Below are positions 4,497-10,726 of a stretch of DNA of 10,726 nucleotides, piece after piece. The DNA is from DATHGT01 sp035317605. GTDB lineage: Bacteria > Methylomirabilota > Methylomirabilia > Rokubacteriales > CSP1-6. A program made the position numbers and the translations under genes. Position 1 is the stretch's first letter, and every line of letters begins with the position of its first letter. The stretch spans positions 1 through 10,726 of the forward strand of contig DATHGT010000100.1 of the NCBI GenBank assembly GCA_035317605.1, read 5' to 3'. The notes below the pieces were generated by a model, which had not been told where the DNA came from, did not search any database, and was given only the letters and a program-made list of their open reading frames with translations.

Positions 4497-6380
4497 ATGG
4501 CGGACCGGAAACTACCGGTCGGCGCGGAGCTGAAAGCGCAGGGCGTGAGCTTTCGGGTGTGGGCTCCGGCCGCGCCGAGCGTCGACGTCATCCTTGAGTC
4601 CGGTCCCGGCAGTCCGGCCGCGCTCGCCCTCGATCCCGAGGGCGATGGATATTTTTCCGCGGTGGTGGCCGGGGCGGGCGCGGGGACACGCTACCGCTTT
4701 CGCCTCGGCGGGGCCGAGCGCGGGCTCCCCGATCCCGCCTCGCGCTTCCAGCCGGAAGGTCCGCATGGTCCGTCCGAAGTCGTCGACGCGGCCGCCTTCG
4801 AGTGGAGCGACGAGAGCTGGGGCGGGGTCGCGCTCGCGGGGCAGGTGCTCTACGAGATGCACGTGGGAACGTTCAGCAGGGAAGGCACGTGGGCGGGCGC
4901 GGCCGGCGAGCTGGCGGAGCTGGCGCGGCTCGGCGTCACCGCGATCGAGCTGATGCCGGTGGCCGAGTTCGCGGGACGCTTCGGCTGGGGCTACGACGGC
5001 GTCGATCTCTTCGCGCCGACCCGTCTCTACGGACGCCCCGACGATTTCCGGCGCTTCGTCGACCGCGCCCACGCGCTCGGGATCGGCGTGGTCCTCGACG
5101 TCGTCTACAACCACCTCGGCCCCGACGGCAACCACCTCAGGACGTTCACGCCTGCTTACTTCACCGATCGCTATGACAACGAGTGGGGCGACGCGATCAA
5201 CTTCGACGGCCCCGACTCGGGACCCGTGCGCGAGTTCGTGACCGCCAACGCCGGCTACTGGATCGACGAGTTCCACCTCGACGGCCTCCGTCTCGACGCC
5301 ACCCAGCAGATGTTCGACACCTCGCCCGAGCACGTGATCACCGCGATCGCCCGGCGAGTGCGCGAGGCCGGGGGCCGGCGGTCGACGCTGGTGATCGCCG
5401 AGAACGAGCCCCAGCAGACGCGCTTGCTCCGCCCGCCGGCCCAGGGCGGTCACGGGCTCGACGCGATGTGGACCGACGACTTCCACCACGCGGCGCGCGT
5501 CGCCGTCACCGGCCGGCGCGAGGCCTACTACTCGGACTATCGCGGCACCGCGCAGGAGCTGGTGTCGGTCGTCAAGCGCGGGTATCTCTACCAGGGCCAG
5601 CGCTCGGCCTGGCAGGGCAAACGACGCGGCTCTCCCACGGTCGGGATCGAGCCCGCCCGCTTCGTGGCCTATCTGCAGAACCACGACCAGGTCGCGAACT
5701 CGGCGCGCGGCGAGCGCCTGCACGCGCTCACCAGCCCCGGCCGATTTCGCGCGAGCACCGCGCTGCTGCTGCTCGCTCCACTGACCCCGATGCTGTTCCA
5801 GGGCCAGGAGTTCGGCGCCTCGACGCCGTTCCTGTTCTTCGCCGACCACACGCCCGAGCTGGCCCGGAGCGTGCGGCGCGGGCGGGCCGAATTCCTCCAC
5901 CAGTTTCCCAGCATCGCGACTCCGGAAATCCACGGGCGGCTGGCCGATCCCTCGTCGCCGGAGACGTTCGAGGCGTCCCGGCTCGATGTCTCCGAGCGCG
6001 AGGCGCACGCCGAGATCTACGCGCTCCACACCGACCTCCTGCGCATGCGGCGGGACGACCCGGTGTTCAGCCGTCAGGGCGCGCACGGCATCGACGGCGG
6101 CGTCCTGGGGGCCGACGCGTTCGTGCTGCGCCTGTTCGGAGCCGACGGCGACGACCGCCTGCTGGTCGTCAACCTCGGCGACGAGCTCACGCTGTCGCCG
6201 GCCCCGGAACCGCTGCTGGCCCCGCCGGAGGGACGGCGCTGGGAGATCGCGTGGACGAGCGAGCACCCGCGGTACGGAGGGTCGGGGTGGGCGCCGCTCG
6301 ACGACCAGGAACAATGGCGGCTCGCCGCGCACGCCGCCTGCGTGGCCCGTCCCGTCGACGAGACCACACACGATGGCTGA
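4497..6380 (+). CDS. treZ: Malto-oligosyltrehalose trehalohydrolase
   Basis: The enzyme (GH13, TreZ) hydrolyses the alpha-1,4 bond next to the trehalose end of maltooligosyltrehalose, releasing trehalose in the TreY-TreZ route from glycogen. From ATG 4497 the product has 627 residues, near the family norm. It opens with a CBM48/E-set-like sandwich (KLPVGAELKAQGVSFRVWAP, residues 5-24), then the GH13 barrel: YEMHVGTF (119-125), GWGYDGVDLFAPTRLYG (163-179), DVVYNH (201-206), nucleophile D267 in GLRLDAT, probable acid/base E302 in VIAENE, and transition-state D397 in NHDQ. A small C-terminal beta domain follows. No clear Shine-Dalgarno marks the start; a GTG at 4455 in the same frame would add 14 residues not resembling the family. 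The end overlaps the debranching gene by eight bases, implying an operon. TreY is not in the window. Confidence 0.93.
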   Translation: MADRKLPVGAELKAQGVSFRVWAPAAPSVDVILESGPGSPAALALDPEGDGYFSAVVAGAGAGTRYRFRLGGAERGLPDPASRFQPEGPHGPSEVVDAAAFEWSDESWGGVALAGQVLYEMHVGTFSREGTWAGAAGELAELARLGVTAIELMPVAEFAGRFGWGYDGVDLFAPTRLYGRPDDFRRFVDRAHALGIGVVLDVVYNHLGPDGNHLRTFTPAYFTDRYDNEWGDAINFDGPDSGPVREFVTANAGYWIDEFHLDGLRLDATQQMFDTSPEHVITAIARRVREAGGRRSTLVIAENEPQQTRLLRPPAQGGHGLDAMWTDDFHHAARVAVTGRREAYYSDYRGTAQELVSVVKRGYLYQGQRSAWQGKRRGSPTVGIEPARFVAYLQNHDQVANSARGERLHALTSPGRFRASTALLLLAPLTPMLFQGQEFGASTPFLFFADHTPELARSVRRGRAEFLHQFPSIATPEIHGRLADPSSPETFEASRLDVSEREAHAEIYALHTDLLRMRRDDPVFSRQGAHGIDGGVLGADAFVLRLFGADGDDRLLVVNLGDELTLSPAPEPLLAPPEGRRWEIAWTSEHPRYGGSGWAPLDDQEQWRLAAHAACVARPVDETTHDG

Positions 6381-8367
6381 CCCCGCGGGCGCGGCCGCGC
6401 GCCCCGCGGGCACGGCCACGCGCGAGTGGCTCGTCACCAACGCGCTGGGCGGCTACGCCGCGGGGACGATCTCGGGCGTGGTCACCCGGCGCTACCACGG
6501 ATTGCTGATCGCGGCGCTGCCCGCGCCCCACGGCCGGGTGGTGATGCTGAGCCATCTCCGCGACCGGGTGCGCTTGCCCGACCGCACCCCGGCCGTGCTG
6601 AGCGGGGAAGAGCTGACCCGCGACCACCTCGTCGAGTTCCGGCTGGAGGCCGGGCTGCCCGTCTGGCGCTACGACGTCGAGGGTGCGGTGATCGAGCGCG
6701 AGATCCTGATGCCGCACGGGCAGAACACCGTGAACATCACCTATCGTGCTGTCGGGGGATCCGGCCGCGTGCGCCTCACGCTCAGGCCGTCGCTGAACTT
6801 CCGCCCGCACCACGCCCCGGTGAGCACGCCGCTGGTGGCTCCCTACGCGCTCACCGCGGTGGCCGGGCGCTACGAGCTGTCCGCGACCCCGGAACTGCCG
6901 AAGCTCCGGTGGCTCCTCCACGGGAAAGGCGCCGCGTTCACCATCGACGGCCGGATCGTCCCCCACCTTCTGTACCGCGACGAAGAGGCGCGCGGTGAGG
7001 CGGCGCGGGGCGACCTGTGGAGTCCCGGCTACTTCCGCCTCGACCTCACGCCCGGTGCCGAGGCGACGCTGATCGCCTCGACGGAGCCCTGGGAGACGAT
7101 CCTGGCCCTGGCCCCGGACGACGCGCGCGCCGCCGAGCGCGAGCGGCGCCGGCGGCTGCTCGACGCGGCGCCGGCGCCCCTGCGCGAGGGAGTCGGCGCC
7201 CAGCTGGTGCTGGCCGCCGACCAGTTCATCATCCAGCCCGTGGGACGGACCGAGGACGCGGCGCGGGCGCGAGCCGCCGGCGACGAGATGCGCAGCGTGA
7301 TCGCCGGCTATCACTGGTTCACCGACTGGGGCCGCGACTCGATGATCAGCTTGCCCGGCCTCACGCTGGTCACCGGCCGCGAGGTCGAGGCCGGGTACAT
7401 CTTGCGAACGTTCGCCCACTACGTCCGCGACGGGCTGATCCCGAACCTCTTTCCCGAAGGCGACGTGGAGGGGCTCTACCACACCGCCGACGCGACCCTG
7501 TGGTTCTTCCACGCCTTCGATTGTTACTTCCGGGCCACCGGCGATCGGACCACGCTGCGGCTGCTGCTGCCGCGCCTGACCGAGATCGTGGCCCGGCACG
7601 TGGAGGGCACGCGGTTCGGGATCGGCGTCGATCCCGCCGACGGCCTGCTCCGGCAGGGCGCGCCCGGCTATCAACTGACGTGGATGGACGCGAAGGTCGA
7701 CGACTGGGTCGTCACGCCCCGGCGCGGCAAGGCCGTCGAGATCAACGCGCTCTGGTACAACGCCCTGCGGCTCCTCGCCGGCTGGCTGCGCGAGGAGCGG
7801 GGCGAGGTCGCCGCGCGCGCGATCGACGCGCACGCCGATCACGCGCGCGAGTCGTTCAACCGGCGGTTCTGGTATGCGGAGGGCGCGTACCTCTACGACG
7901 TGGTCGACGGTGAGGGGGGCGACGACTCCGCCTGCCGTCCCAACCAGCTCTTCGCGATCTCGCTGCCCCACGCGATCCTCGACGCCGAGCGCTGGAAGCC
8001 CGTGCTCGAGTGCGTGCGCGAGCGCTTGCTCACGCCGCTCGGCCTGCGCTCGCTGGCCCCCGGCCATCCCGATTACAAGCCCACCTATTTCGGCGACCTC
8101 CGCGCCCGCGACGCGGCCTATCATCAGGGCACGGTCTGGGCCTGGCTCATCGGTCCGTGGATCGACGCGTGGCTGCGCGTGCATCCGGAGGATCGCGCGG
8201 GCGCCCGCCGCTTCCTCGACGGCTTCGTGCCGCACCTGAACGAGGCATGCGTGGGTTCGCTCAGCGAGATCTTCGACGCCGAGCCGCCGTTCACGCCACG
8301 CGGCTGCGCGGCCCAGGCCTGGAGCGTGGCGGAGGTGCTGCGATGCTGGCTGAAGACTTCGGAGTAA
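6373..8367 (+). CDS. Glycogen debranching enzyme, amylo-alpha-1,6-glucosidase type (GH133-like)
   Basis: The 664-residue product has the two-part build of archaeal/bacterial-type debranching enzymes. An N-terminal GDE_N domain (about 15-240) begins with REWLVTNALGGYAAGTISG (17-35) and RRYHGLLIAAL (39-49). An (alpha/alpha)6 amylo-alpha-1,6-glucosidase domain (about 270-660) holds GYHWFTDWGRDSMISLPGL (312-330), TADATLWFFHAFD (371-383), TWMDAKVDDWVVTPRRGK (436-453), YHQGTVWAWLIGPWIDA (583-599) and CAAQAWSVAEVLR (645-657). Such enzymes remove alpha-1,6 branch glucose from glycogen or limit dextrin, feeding linear glucans to TreY/TreZ. ATG 6373 overlaps the treZ stop by eight bases, and the N-terminal signature starts soon after; upstream in-frame sequence lies inside treZ in another frame. 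The gene occupies the place often held by the GH13 enzyme TreX in trehalose operons. Confidence 0.92.
   Translation: MADPAGAAARPAGTATREWLVTNALGGYAAGTISGVVTRRYHGLLIAALPAPHGRVVMLSHLRDRVRLPDRTPAVLSGEELTRDHLVEFRLEAGLPVWRYDVEGAVIEREILMPHGQNTVNITYRAVGGSGRVRLTLRPSLNFRPHHAPVSTPLVAPYALTAVAGRYELSATPELPKLRWLLHGKGAAFTIDGRIVPHLLYRDEEARGEAARGDLWSPGYFRLDLTPGAEATLIASTEPWETILALAPDDARAAERERRRRLLDAAPAPLREGVGAQLVLAADQFIIQPVGRTEDAARARAAGDEMRSVIAGYHWFTDWGRDSMISLPGLTLVTGREVEAGYILRTFAHYVRDGLIPNLFPEGDVEGLYHTADATLWFFHAFDCYFRATGDRTTLRLLLPRLTEIVARHVEGTRFGIGVDPADGLLRQGAPGYQLTWMDAKVDDWVVTPRRGKAVEINALWYNALRLLAGWLREERGEVAARAIDAHADHARESFNRRFWYAEGAYLYDVVDGEGGDDSACRPNQLFAISLPHAILDAERWKPVLECVRERLLTPLGLRSLAPGHPDYKPTYFGDLRARDAAYHQGTVWAWLIGPWIDAWLRVHPEDRAGARRFLDGFVPHLNEACVGSLSEIFDAEPPFTPRGCAAQAWSVAEVLRCWLKTSE
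8331..8337 (+). promoter_or_regulatory. Ribosome binding site of the DNA ligase gene
   Basis: GGAGGTG lies five bases before ATG 8343, within the end of the debranching enzyme gene. It supports this start over later in-frame candidates (GTG 8402, ATG 8424), which lack a well-spaced site. Confidence 0.7.
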
Positions 8368-9407
8368 AAGGCGGAGAGGGATTTCCGCCGATCGATCTCG
8401 CCGTGCGTCCGCCGTACCCTCCGATGGAGGCGCGACTGGTCGGCTCGCTTCCCGCGGGCGACGGCTGGCTCTACGAGCCGAAGTGGGACGGCTTTCGCTG
8501 TGTCGCATTCCGGTCCGGTGACCAAGTGCTGCTCCAGTCCAAGGCCGGTCAGCCGCTGGGACGATACTTCCCGGAGCTGATCGAGGCGCTGCGCGCGCTG
8601 CCGCATCAGCGCTTCGTGCTCGACGGCGAGATCGTGATCTTCGTCGACGGCGCGCTGGCCTTCGACGATCTGCTCCAGCGCATCCATCCCGCGGAGAGCC
8701 GCGTCCGCAAGCTCGCGGGGGAGACGCCGGTGACGTTCCTGGTCTTCGATCTGCTCGTCGACGACGCGGGCCGCGATCTGACCACGTCGCCGCTGCGGGA
8801 GCGGCGCGCGCGCCTCGAAGCCTTCCTCGGAGATCCCGACGCCCACGCCCGCATCCGGCTTTCGCCCGCGACCGGCGATCGTGGCATCGCCGAGGGCTGG
8901 CTGCGCGATCTGGCGGGCGGACTCGACGGCGTCGTGGCCAAGCGGTCGGACGCGACCTATCGATCCGGAGAGCGCACGGCCATGAGCAAGGTCAAGCGCA
9001 TCCGGACCGCCGACTGCGTGGTCGGCGGCTTTCGCTACCAGCAGGCGGGCGGGGAGATCGGCTCGCTGCTGCTCGGGCTCTACGACGACGACGGCCTGCT
9101 CCACCACGTGGGCTTCAGCGCGAGCTTCACGGCCGAGGAGCGGCGCGCGCTCAAGCCCGTCGTCGAGCCGCGGATCGAGCCTCCCGGGTTCACGGGCGGC
9201 GCGCCCGGCGGGCCGAGCCGCTGGAGCCGCGGGCGCTCGACCGAGTGGCAGCCGCTGCGTCCCGATCTCGTGTGCGAGGTCCGCTTCGATCACTACGCGG
9301 GCGGACGCTTCCGCCATGGAACGAAGTTCCTGCGCTGGCGTCCCGACAAGACGCCCCGCGCGTGCACGATGGAGCAGGTCGAGCCTCGCCCCGCAACGAC
9401 CGACTGA
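8343..9407 (+). CDS. ATP-dependent DNA ligase, LigC-like
   Basis: The 354-residue product has the catalytic core of ATP-dependent DNA ligases without the polymerase or nuclease domains of LigD; size and layout resemble mycobacterial LigC. The nucleotidyltransferase domain shows motif I EPKWDG with adenylated K47, DGEIV (motif III, 94-98), FLVFDLL (132-138), DGVVAKR (motif IV, 195-201) and MSKVKR (motif V, 214-219). The OB-fold domain ends with RHGTKFLRWRPDK (motif VI region, 324-336). It seals nicks through an enzyme-AMP intermediate and may take part in break repair. The ATG at 8343 is backed by GGAGGTG (8331-8337) five bases upstream, inside the debranching gene, which it overlaps by 25 bases. 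No Ku or primase-like polymerase gene lies nearby. Its position in a glycogen/trehalose operon is unusual. Confidence 0.92.
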   Translation: MLAEDFGVKGGEGFPPIDLAVRPPYPPMEARLVGSLPAGDGWLYEPKWDGFRCVAFRSGDQVLLQSKAGQPLGRYFPELIEALRALPHQRFVLDGEIVIFVDGALAFDDLLQRIHPAESRVRKLAGETPVTFLVFDLLVDDAGRDLTTSPLRERRARLEAFLGDPDAHARIRLSPATGDRGIAEGWLRDLAGGLDGVVAKRSDATYRSGERTAMSKVKRIRTADCVVGGFRYQQAGGEIGSLLLGLYDDDGLLHHVGFSASFTAEERRALKPVVEPRIEPPGFTGGAPGGPSRWSRGRSTEWQPLRPDLVCEVRFDHYAGGRFRHGTKFLRWRPDKTPRACTMEQVEPRPATTD

Positions 9408-9423
9408 CGTCGATGGCAGACCG

Positions 9424-9460
9424 GTTGCACCTCCGAGAAGTGCAGGGCAACACGCTGCAC
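9424..9460 (+). promoter_or_regulatory. Mutually exclusive hairpins in the csbD leader
   Basis: Structure A pairs GTTGC (9424-9428) plus CCT (9430-9432) with AGG plus GCAAC (9444-9451), leaving one bulged A. Structure B pairs GTGCAG (9440-9445) with CTGCAC (9455-9460) and ends exactly where the ribosome site GGGAGGAG begins (9461-9468). A and B share bases 9444-9445 and cross each other, so they exclude one another. GCAACC at 9468-9473 could also pair with GGTTGC at 9423-9428. A leader switch is possible but untested. Confidence 0.3.
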
Positions 9461-9477
9461 GGGAGGAGCAACCCATC

Positions 9478-9669
9478 ATGGACAAGGACAGGATCGAGGG
9501 CAAAGTCGACAAGGCCAAGGGCTTCGTGAAGGAAAAGGTCGGGCAGCTCGTCAACGACCCGGACCTCGAAGCCGAAGGCGCCGCCGACCGTCTGAAGGGC
9601 GAGATCAAGGACACCGTCGGCAAGGCGAAGGACAAGGTGCGGGACGTCGTCGACGAGGCGACGAAGTAG
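9478..9669 (+). CDS. CsbD family small stress protein
   Basis: The product is a 63-residue, very hydrophilic, Lys/Asp/Glu/Gly-rich protein of the CsbD family, with the typical opening DKDRIEGKVDKAKG (residues 2-15) and the internal near-repeat DRLKGEIKDTVGKAKDK (37-53). Members are named from Bacillus subtilis csbD, a sigma-B general-stress gene; their molecular role is unknown and the chain is probably partly disordered. GGGAGGAG at 9461-9468 precedes ATG 9478 by nine bases. A 70-base gap after the ligase gene contains possible alternative hairpins, so this gene may have extra control while sharing the upstream transcript. Confidence 0.93.
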   Translation: MDKDRIEGKVDKAKGFVKEKVGQLVNDPDLEAEGAADRLKGEIKDTVGKAKDKVRDVVDEATK

Positions 9670-9686
9670 TCGGACCCCGCGCGGAC

Positions 9687-9713
9687 CGGCGCCGTCGCGA
9701 GCCGACGGCGCCG
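9687..9713 (+). terminator. Strong 11-bp hairpin after csbD, possible terminator
   Basis: Bases 9687-9697 and 9703-9713 form a perfect 11-base-pair stem (GGCGCCGTCG with CGACGGCGCC, plus an outer C-G pair) around a five-base loop, starting 17 bases after the csbD stop. No T-run follows, so termination would be atypical; the stem ends 13 bases before the next ATG and could instead affect that gene's translation or protect the csbD mRNA. Confidence 0.5.
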
Positions 9714-9726
9714 CCCGCTCGCCTCC

Positions 9727-10726
9727 ATGGACGGCCCCCCGACCGCGCCCGTCAGCTCTTCTGGACTCCGCACTTCACCGACTCTTCGCCCGCTCCGCCC
9801 GCTGATCATCTTCGGCACCGTCGTGCTGGTGACGGCCTCGCTCTACTGGGCGCGCGACGTGCTGATTCCGCTCGCGCTCGCCACCTTGCTCACGTTCTTG
9901 CTCAATCCCGTGGCCAACAAGCTCCAGCGCTGGGGCTTCGGACGGGCCGCCTCGGTGCTGATGGTCGTCGCGCTCGCGTTCTCGCTCATCGCGGGCGCGG
10001 GCTGGGCGCTGACCCAGCAGGTCTCGACGCTGGGCGAGGGCGTGCCGAAGTACACCGCGGTTATCAAGGAGAAACTTGCGCGCTGGCGCCAGCAGGGCGG
10101 CGGGCGCTTCCTGGGCCGCGTGCGCTCCAGCGTCGACGAGGTCGTCGGCGAGATCGAGAAGGCGGTGCCGGCCCGCGACAAGCCCGTGCCCGTGGTCATC
10201 CAGGGATCGCAGCGAGGCCTCCTGTCCCAGGTGACCGCGGTGACCGAGCCGCTGGCCACGGTCGGGTTGGTGGCGCTGCTGGTCGTGTTCATGCTGTTCG
10301 AGCGCGCGGAGATGCGGAACCGGCTGATCCGTCTCGTCGGCTACGGCCGCATGACCCTCACCACCAGGGCCCTCGACGAGGCGTCCGAGCGCATCAGCGG
10401 GTACCTGGTCGGCCAGTCGATCGTCAACGCGACCATCGGCCTGACCTTCGCCGTGGGCCTCTGGCTCATCGGGCTGCCGTACGCGCTCTTGTGGGGCGCG
10501 CTGCTCGCCGGGTTGCGCTTCGTTCCGTACGTCGGAGTGTGGCTGGCGGTGCTGCCGTCGATCCTGTTCAGCCTGGCCGTGTTCGACGGGTGGATGAAGC
10601 CGGTGTCGGTCGCCGCGCGCTTCGTGGTCCTGGAGGTGATCGTCGGTGGCGTGGTCGAGCCCATCGTGTACAGCCAGCGCGCGGGCGTGTCGAAGGTCGC
10701 GCTGCTGGTGGCCATCGCGGTGTGGA
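9727..10726 (+). CDS. AI-2E/PerM family transporter, 3' truncated by window edge
   Basis: The frame is open from ATG 9727 to the right edge (333 codons, no stop). The sequence fits the AI-2E transporter (TqsA/PerM/YdiK-like) inner-membrane family. Likely membrane segments lie near residues 25-41, 44-63, 76-95, 174-192, 231-249, 253-275, 276-290 and 296-312, with a hydrophilic domain at about 96-170. Family motifs are ISGYLVGQSIVNATIGL (223-239), LPYALLWGALLAGLRFVPYVG (250-270) and EPIVYSQRAGVSKVALL (311-327). The family exports signals or ions and includes Na+/H+ antiporters, so the substrate here is unknown. The start is forced: back to the in-frame csbD stop, 20 codons upstream, there is no other start codon. 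No Shine-Dalgarno is visible and a strong hairpin lies just upstream. Confidence 0.9.
   Translation, partial: MDGPPTAPVSSSGLRTSPTLRPLRPLIIFGTVVLVTASLYWARDVLIPLALATLLTFLLNPVANKLQRWGFGRAASVLMVVALAFSLIAGAGWALTQQVSTLGEGVPKYTAVIKEKLARWRQQGGGRFLGRVRSSVDEVVGEIEKAVPARDKPVPVVIQGSQRGLLSQVTAVTEPLATVGLVALLVVFMLFERAEMRNRLIRLVGYGRMTLTTRALDEASERISGYLVGQSIVNATIGLTFAVGLWLIGLPYALLWGALLAGLRFVPYVGVWLAVLPSILFSLAVFDGWMKPVSVAARFVVLEVIVGGVVEPIVYSQRAGVSKVALLVAIAVW

Noticed and set aside
2326..4533. Plus-strand open frame of 735 codons opposite the amidase and dioxygenase genes
   Set aside because: It is the antisense of three well-supported genes, its translation is rich in Arg, Gly and Ala with no family motif, and it spans their spacers. 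Long antisense frames are expected at this GC content.
4512..6440. Minus-strand open frame of 642 codons opposite treZ
   Set aside because: It is an antisense shadow of treZ, whose catalytic motifs are all present on the other strand; the antisense protein shows no recognisable domain.
6187..8508. Minus-strand open frame of 773 codons opposite the debranching enzyme gene
   Set aside because: It mirrors the third-position GC bias of the real gene and contains no motif.
8343..9407. Part of a Ku/LigD end-joining operon
   Set aside because: The protein has only the ligase core, and no Ku, polymerase or phosphoesterase domain is coded in the window.
8124..9818. Minus-strand open frame of 564 codons opposite the ligase and csbD
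   Set aside because: It crosses two confident genes and a hairpin and has no family similarity that I can see.
9727..10726. Evidence for quorum sensing from the AI-2E family name
   Set aside because: The family name is historical and covers transporters and antiporters with other substrates; no luxS or signal-related gene is present.

Overview
The window is a GC-rich (roughly 70%), densely coding stretch of bacterial chromosome. Two F420-type oxidoreductases, a LigAB-type dioxygenase, an acetamidase/formamidase, a TreZ/debranching pair and a LigC-like DNA ligase together suggest a soil bacterium of the Candidatus Rokubacteria/Methylomirabilota kind. That assignment is an inference from gene content and style; no marker gene is present. 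I see no rRNA, tRNA, CRISPR array, integrase or insertion sequence.

Left half (1-4425), all genes on the minus strand. Read in transcription order they are: a LigA-like dioxygenase small subunit (4425-3994), a LigB-like class III extradiol dioxygenase (3969-3127), an acetamidase/formamidase family hydrolase (3045-2104), a luciferase-like F420-dependent oxidoreductase (2010-1174), a PPOX-type F420 split-barrel protein joined to it by a GTGA overlap (1177-749), and a haem-oxygenase-like diiron protein of the CADD/PqqC/TenA type (559 to beyond base 1). The set looks like a catabolic or modification cluster for an aromatic or amide-containing compound, with substrate unknown. The gaps between these genes hold unusual DNA: two related G-tract/C-tract REP-like elements, each touching a stop codon, a four-copy 19-bp tandem repeat carrying stops in all three minus-strand frames, and a hairpin.

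A short divergent spacer (4426-4496) separates this from the right half, which is all on the plus strand: treZ (malto-oligosyltrehalose trehalohydrolase), a GH133-type glycogen debranching enzyme, a LigC-like ATP-dependent DNA ligase, a small CsbD stress protein, and the first 333 codons of an AI-2E/PerM family membrane protein that runs off the end. The first three genes overlap by 8 and 25 bases and are probably one transcript. Together they read as glycogen-to-trehalose conversion linked to DNA-break sealing and stress response, plausible for osmotic or desiccation stress. The partner synthase TreY is not in the window.
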